From an uncultured Prevotellaceae bacterium (GTDB lineage: Bacteria > Bacteroidota > Bacteroidia > Bacteroidales > Bacteroidaceae): a stretch of DNA of 64,000 nt. Positions 61,468 through 64,000 of this stretch are shown here, piece by piece. The notes under the pieces were generated by a model. That model had not been told where the DNA came from. It saw only the letters and a program-made list of their open reading frames with translations, and searched no databases. The stretch is from the NCBI GenBank assembly GCA_902788605.1, contig CADAKX010000009.1, positions 1-64,000 of the forward strand. Direction: 5' to 3'. The position numbers and the translations under genes are program-made. How positions within the stretch are numbered: position 1 is the stretch's first letter; each line of letters begins with the position of its first letter.

Positions 61468-62377
61468 TTTTACATGCTTAACTAGTGCCACTAGTCAAAC
61501 TAGTAAGACTAGTCATACTAGTAAGGCTAGCAAGACCTGCATCCTCTTTACCGGCGACATTCTCCTGGACCGAGGGGTACGCACCGTCATCGACAAGCGC
61601 GGTCCCGACCATCTGTTTTCCAGGTCGATGGACTCGCTCTTCAAGGCGTCGCAGGTGGTGGTGGGCAATCTGGAGTGTCCCGCCACCAATATCAAGGCAC
61701 CTGTGCAAAAACGCTTTATCTTCCGCGCAGAACCAGAATGGCTGACGGTACTCCGAAAGCACGGTTTCACACATCTGAACCTGGCAAACAATCACGCCAT
61801 CGACCAGGGACGACAAGGACTCATCGACACAAAAGAGAACATTCGTAAGACAGACATGACCCCCATCGGGGCAGGCTACAATATGAAAGAAGCAGCACAA
61901 CCCGTGCTACTGACAGACAAGCCACGAAAGGTATGGCTGGTACCCTCACTCCGCCTGGCATTAGAGAATTTTACCTATCTGCCCGAGAAGGCCTGCGTGA
62001 GTCAGGAACCGATGGATTCGCTGATTTTGCGTGTCTGGCAACTAAAAAAGAAGGACCCACAGGCCGTGGTCATCGTTTCGCTACACTGGGGTGGAGAGCA
62101 CACGCTCAGACCGGTACCTAGTCAGCGATTGGAGGCCCACCGACTGATTAATGCCGGTGCCGACGCCCTGATCTGTCATCACACCCACACGCTGCAAACC
62201 ATCGAGCACTACCGAGGCAAGCCCATCTATTACAGCATCGGCAACTTTATCTTCGACCAGCAAAAGCCCCTAAACAGCAAGGCCTGTGTGGTCAAGGTAG
62301 AGGTAACAAAGAACCAAGTCAAGGCAACAACTATTCCCATTCAAATAAAAAACTGCGTACCATGCATCACCCATTAG
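61436..62377 (+). CDS. CapA-like metallophosphoesterase (PGA_cap fold)
   Basis: A 313-aa exported protein with a signal peptide (1-18), a Thr/Ser-rich linker made of TSx triplets (about 16-33) and the CapA fold: FTGDILLDRGV, VVGNLECPAT, HLNLANNHAIDQG, VIVSLHWGGEH, ICHHTHTLQ and IYYSIGNFIFDQ. These carry the Asp, Asn and His metal ligands of calcineurin-like phosphoesterases. Relatives take part in poly-gamma-glutamate capsule formation, but no PgsB/PgsC-type partners lie here, so the substrate is open. It overlaps the genes on both sides. Confidence 0.87.
   Translation: MKACFIALVASFTCLTSATSQTSKTSHTSKASKTCILFTGDILLDRGVRTVIDKRGPDHLFSRSMDSLFKASQVVVGNLECPATNIKAPVQKRFIFRAEPEWLTVLRKHGFTHLNLANNHAIDQGRQGLIDTKENIRKTDMTPIGAGYNMKEAAQPVLLTDKPRKVWLVPSLRLALENFTYLPEKACVSQEPMDSLILRVWQLKKKDPQAVVIVSLHWGGEHTLRPVPSQRLEAHRLINAGADALICHHTHTLQTIEHYRGKPIYYSIGNFIFDQQKPLNSKACVVKVEVTKNQVKATTIPIQIKNCVPCITH
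61481..61531. repeat. 9-bp periodic ACTAGT repeat in the CapA-like gene
   Basis: ACTAGT occurs at 61481, 61490, 61499, 61508 and 61517 and the related GCTAGC at 61526. The period is exactly nine bases and encodes the Thr-Ser-x linker after the signal peptide. Confidence 0.9.
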
Positions 62378-62892
62378 AGAAATTCAGTTATTGTCCCGTT
62401 TGCGGCAGCAAGAGGTTTGAAATCAACAATTTCAAGAGCAAGAAGTGCGAGGACTGTGGTTTCACATACTATGCCAATCCCTGTTCGGCCACCGTCGCCT
62501 TCATCCGTAATGACAAGGGCGAGCTCCTCGTGGCTACCCGTGGAAAGGAACCCGCTAAAGACACGTTCGACCTGCCTGGTGGCTTCGTTGACATGGAAGA
62601 GACCGTCGAGGAAGCCATGTGTCGCGAGATTATGGAAGAAACAGGCATGACAGTCCGCGAGATGAAGTATCGCTTCTCTATCCCCAACCATTATCTCTAT
62701 TCCGGCATGGTCATCCACACCCTCGACATGTTCTATGAAGTACAGGTGGTTGATGACAAGCAACCCATGGCCAACGATGACGTAGCAAAACTGCAATGGA
62801 TACCTTTGGAACAGGTAAATCCAAAGGATTTCGGTCTCAACAGCATCAGTCAAGGGGTTACAAAATATCTGGCCGAATCGTTAAGAAAATAA
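62362..62892 (+). CDS. Nudix hydrolase with N-terminal zinc ribbon
   Basis: A 176-aa cytoplasmic protein. The zinc ribbon YCPVCGSKRF and CEDCGFTYY (Cys near 11, 14, 33 and 36) precedes a Nudix domain with a complete box: GGFVDMEETVEEAMCREIME followed by ETGM. It resembles NudC-like NADH pyrophosphatases in layout but is shorter, so ADP-ribose, NADH or another nucleoside diphosphate derivative may be the substrate. It overlaps the CapA-like gene by 16 bases and ends the plus-strand string. Confidence 0.9.
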   Translation: MHHPLEKFSYCPVCGSKRFEINNFKSKKCEDCGFTYYANPCSATVAFIRNDKGELLVATRGKEPAKDTFDLPGGFVDMEETVEEAMCREIMEETGMTVREMKYRFSIPNHYLYSGMVIHTLDMFYEVQVVDDKQPMANDDVAKLQWIPLEQVNPKDFGLNSISQGVTKYLAESLRK

Positions 62893-62934
62893 AAAAAATA
62901 CCTATATATATAAGGTGGAAACAAACTTTTTGCG

Positions 62935-62942
62935 TACTTTTG
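62935..62942 (+). promoter_or_regulatory. -7 box of topA
   Basis: TACTTTTG followed by CACCCC, 30 bases before the ATG at 62972. Confidence 0.75.
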
Positions 62943-62971
62943 CACCCCAAATTATCATAACAAGCAAAAGT

Positions 62972-64000
62972 ATGCAGAAAAATCTTGTGATTGTGGAGTC
63001 GCCTGCCAAGGCCAAAACCATCGAAAAATTCCTCGGTGGGGACTACAAGGTGATGTCCAGTTACGGACATATTCGCGACCTGAAGAAGCGCGAACTGAGC
63101 ATCGACGACAACTCGCTGGAACCCGAGTACGAGATTCCAGAAGAAAAGACTAAACTGGTAAATGAACTGAAGGCGCAAGCCAAGAAAGCCAATCAGGTGT
63201 GGTTGGCATCCGATGAAGACCGCGAGGGAGAAGCCATCTCATGGCATTTGTGCGAGGTCCTGGGCCTCGACGAAGAGAAGACCAAGCGTATCGTCTTCCA
63301 CGAGATTACCAAACCAGCCATCCTTGACGCCATCGCACATCCCCGCACGCTGAACATGAATCTGGTGAATGCCCAGCAGGCTCGCCGCGTGCTTGACCGT
63401 CTGGTAGGCTTCAAATTATCACCCGTACTTTGGAGAAAAGTAAAACCCGCCCTGTCGGCCGGTCGCGTGCAGAGTGTCGCTGTTCGACTCATCGTCGAGC
63501 GTGAACGCGAGTTGCAGTCCTTCAAGAGCGAGACTTATTATAGTGTGAGTGGAATCTTCGCCCTGCCCAAATCCGATGGTTCAATTAGCGAGGTGAAGGC
63601 CACTCTGGCCCAACGTCTGAAGACTGCCGAAGAGGTAGAGGCTTTCCTTGAAAAGTGCAAGGAGGCCACCTTCACCGTGGAAGCCATCCAGAAGAAGCCC
63701 TTGAAACGCACACCTGCTCCCCCATTCACCACGTCAACACTACAGCAGGAGGCAGCCCGCAAGTTAGGCTTCACCGTGAGCCAGACCATGATGGTGGCTC
63801 AGCATCTGTATGAGAATGGACGTATCACCTATATGCGTACCGACTCTGTAAACCTGTCAAGCCTGTGTATCAACGCCGCCAAGGAAGAGATTGGCAAGCG
63901 CTATGGCGAGGAGTACAGCAAGGTGCGTCAGTATCACACCAGTTCAAAGGGTGCCCAGGAGGCTCACGAGGCTATCCGTCCCACCTACCTGGACCAGGAT
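62972..64000 (+). CDS. topA: DNA topoisomerase I (5' part; runs off the window)
   Basis: ATG 62972 opens a frame that stays open to the window end, giving the first 343 residues of a type IA topoisomerase. The TOPRIM domain starts with NLVIVESPAKAKTIEKFL and has SDEDREGEAISWH, the metal-binding acidic triad. QARRVLDRLVGFKLSPVLW, LSAGRVQSVAVRLI and PPFTTSTLQQEAARKLGF follow. The active-site tyrosine is in NGRITYMRTDS at about residue 289. It relaxes negative supercoils by cutting one strand. The rest, including the C-terminal zinc fingers, lies beyond the window. Confidence 0.96.
   Translation, partial: MQKNLVIVESPAKAKTIEKFLGGDYKVMSSYGHIRDLKKRELSIDDNSLEPEYEIPEEKTKLVNELKAQAKKANQVWLASDEDREGEAISWHLCEVLGLDEEKTKRIVFHEITKPAILDAIAHPRTLNMNLVNAQQARRVLDRLVGFKLSPVLWRKVKPALSAGRVQSVAVRLIVERERELQSFKSETYYSVSGIFALPKSDGSISEVKATLAQRLKTAEEVEAFLEKCKEATFTVEAIQKKPLKRTPAPPFTTSTLQQEAARKLGFTVSQTMMVAQHLYENGRITYMRTDSVNLSSLCINAAKEEIGKRYGEEYSKVRQYHTSSKGAQEAHEAIRPTYLDQD

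Noticed and set aside
62893..62971. Possible tRNA or small RNA before topA
   Set aside because: The stretch is A/T-rich, contains a TATATATATA run and the topA promoter, and shows no cloverleaf or stable hairpin.

Overview
The window looks like chromosome from a gut- or rumen-type Bacteroidota, most probably a Prevotella-like member of the Prevotellaceae. The grounds are: (1) many genes preceded by the Bacteroidota -7 box TAnnTTTG and mostly without a Shine-Dalgarno; (2) two SusC/SusD pairs; (3) secreted proteins ending in a short Prevotella-style sorting-like C-terminus (tyrosine or leucine, then 'GR', then 'KG', then a basic end); (4) Bacteroidota housekeeping families such as DUF4292, DUF3109 and the degenerate EnvC/M23 protein. 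No tRNA, rRNA, CRISPR array or insertion sequence was seen.

Layout. 1-2.2 kb: the end of an unrecognised gene, an MNT/HEPN toxin-antitoxin-type pair and a secreted protein. The pair and the secreted gene lie in two adjacent units that share the same promoter segment and the same terminator. 2.2-3.3 kb: an M20 peptidase/deacylase. 3.3-11.4 kb (minus): a compact gene string gpmI, HD hydrolase, ung, DUF3109, dut, TPR, DUF4292, envC. The dut gene lacks its usual N-terminus and lies beside a tandemly duplicated gene end. 11.5-14.8 kb: DUF4923 lipoprotein, ECF sigma factor, rnhB and sufS.

14.9-24.7 kb: the SUF iron-sulphur assembly genes are spread over three transcription units (sufS; sufC-sufD; sufB with an NCS2 purine permease). 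A secreted protein, and a two-gene unit of a secreted protein plus an Omp28-like thioredoxin-fold protein, lie between them. 24.8-30.7 kb: DUF3298 lipoprotein and the rimP-nusA-infB operon. 30.8-32.9 kb: a GH51 arabinofuranosidase on the plus strand. A gene-free stretch at 32.84-33.17 kb holds two terminators, a 22-bp repeat array and a perfect 18-bp-stem palindrome.

33.2-54.7 kb (minus): the most unusual part, a 21.5-kb run of eight envelope genes. In transcription order they are a 1291-aa protein with three repeated beta-sandwich-like domains, a FAS1 lipoprotein, SusC, SusD, two more FAS1 lipoproteins, and a second SusC and SusD. No glycan-degrading enzyme or regulator lies inside. The only Bacteroidota promoter I could find for the run is upstream of the first gene. 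The likely picture is a surface uptake or adhesion system with FAS1 proteins as accessory surface lipoproteins; its substrate is unknown.

54.9-64 kb: pnp with an Arg/Gly/Glu-rich tail, then a plus-strand string of overlapping genes: thioredoxin-fold lipoprotein without CxxC, a small protein with no clear start, YARHG-DUF3160 lipoprotein, CapA-like phosphoesterase and a zinc-ribbon Nudix hydrolase. Last is the 5' part of topA, which runs off the end of the window.
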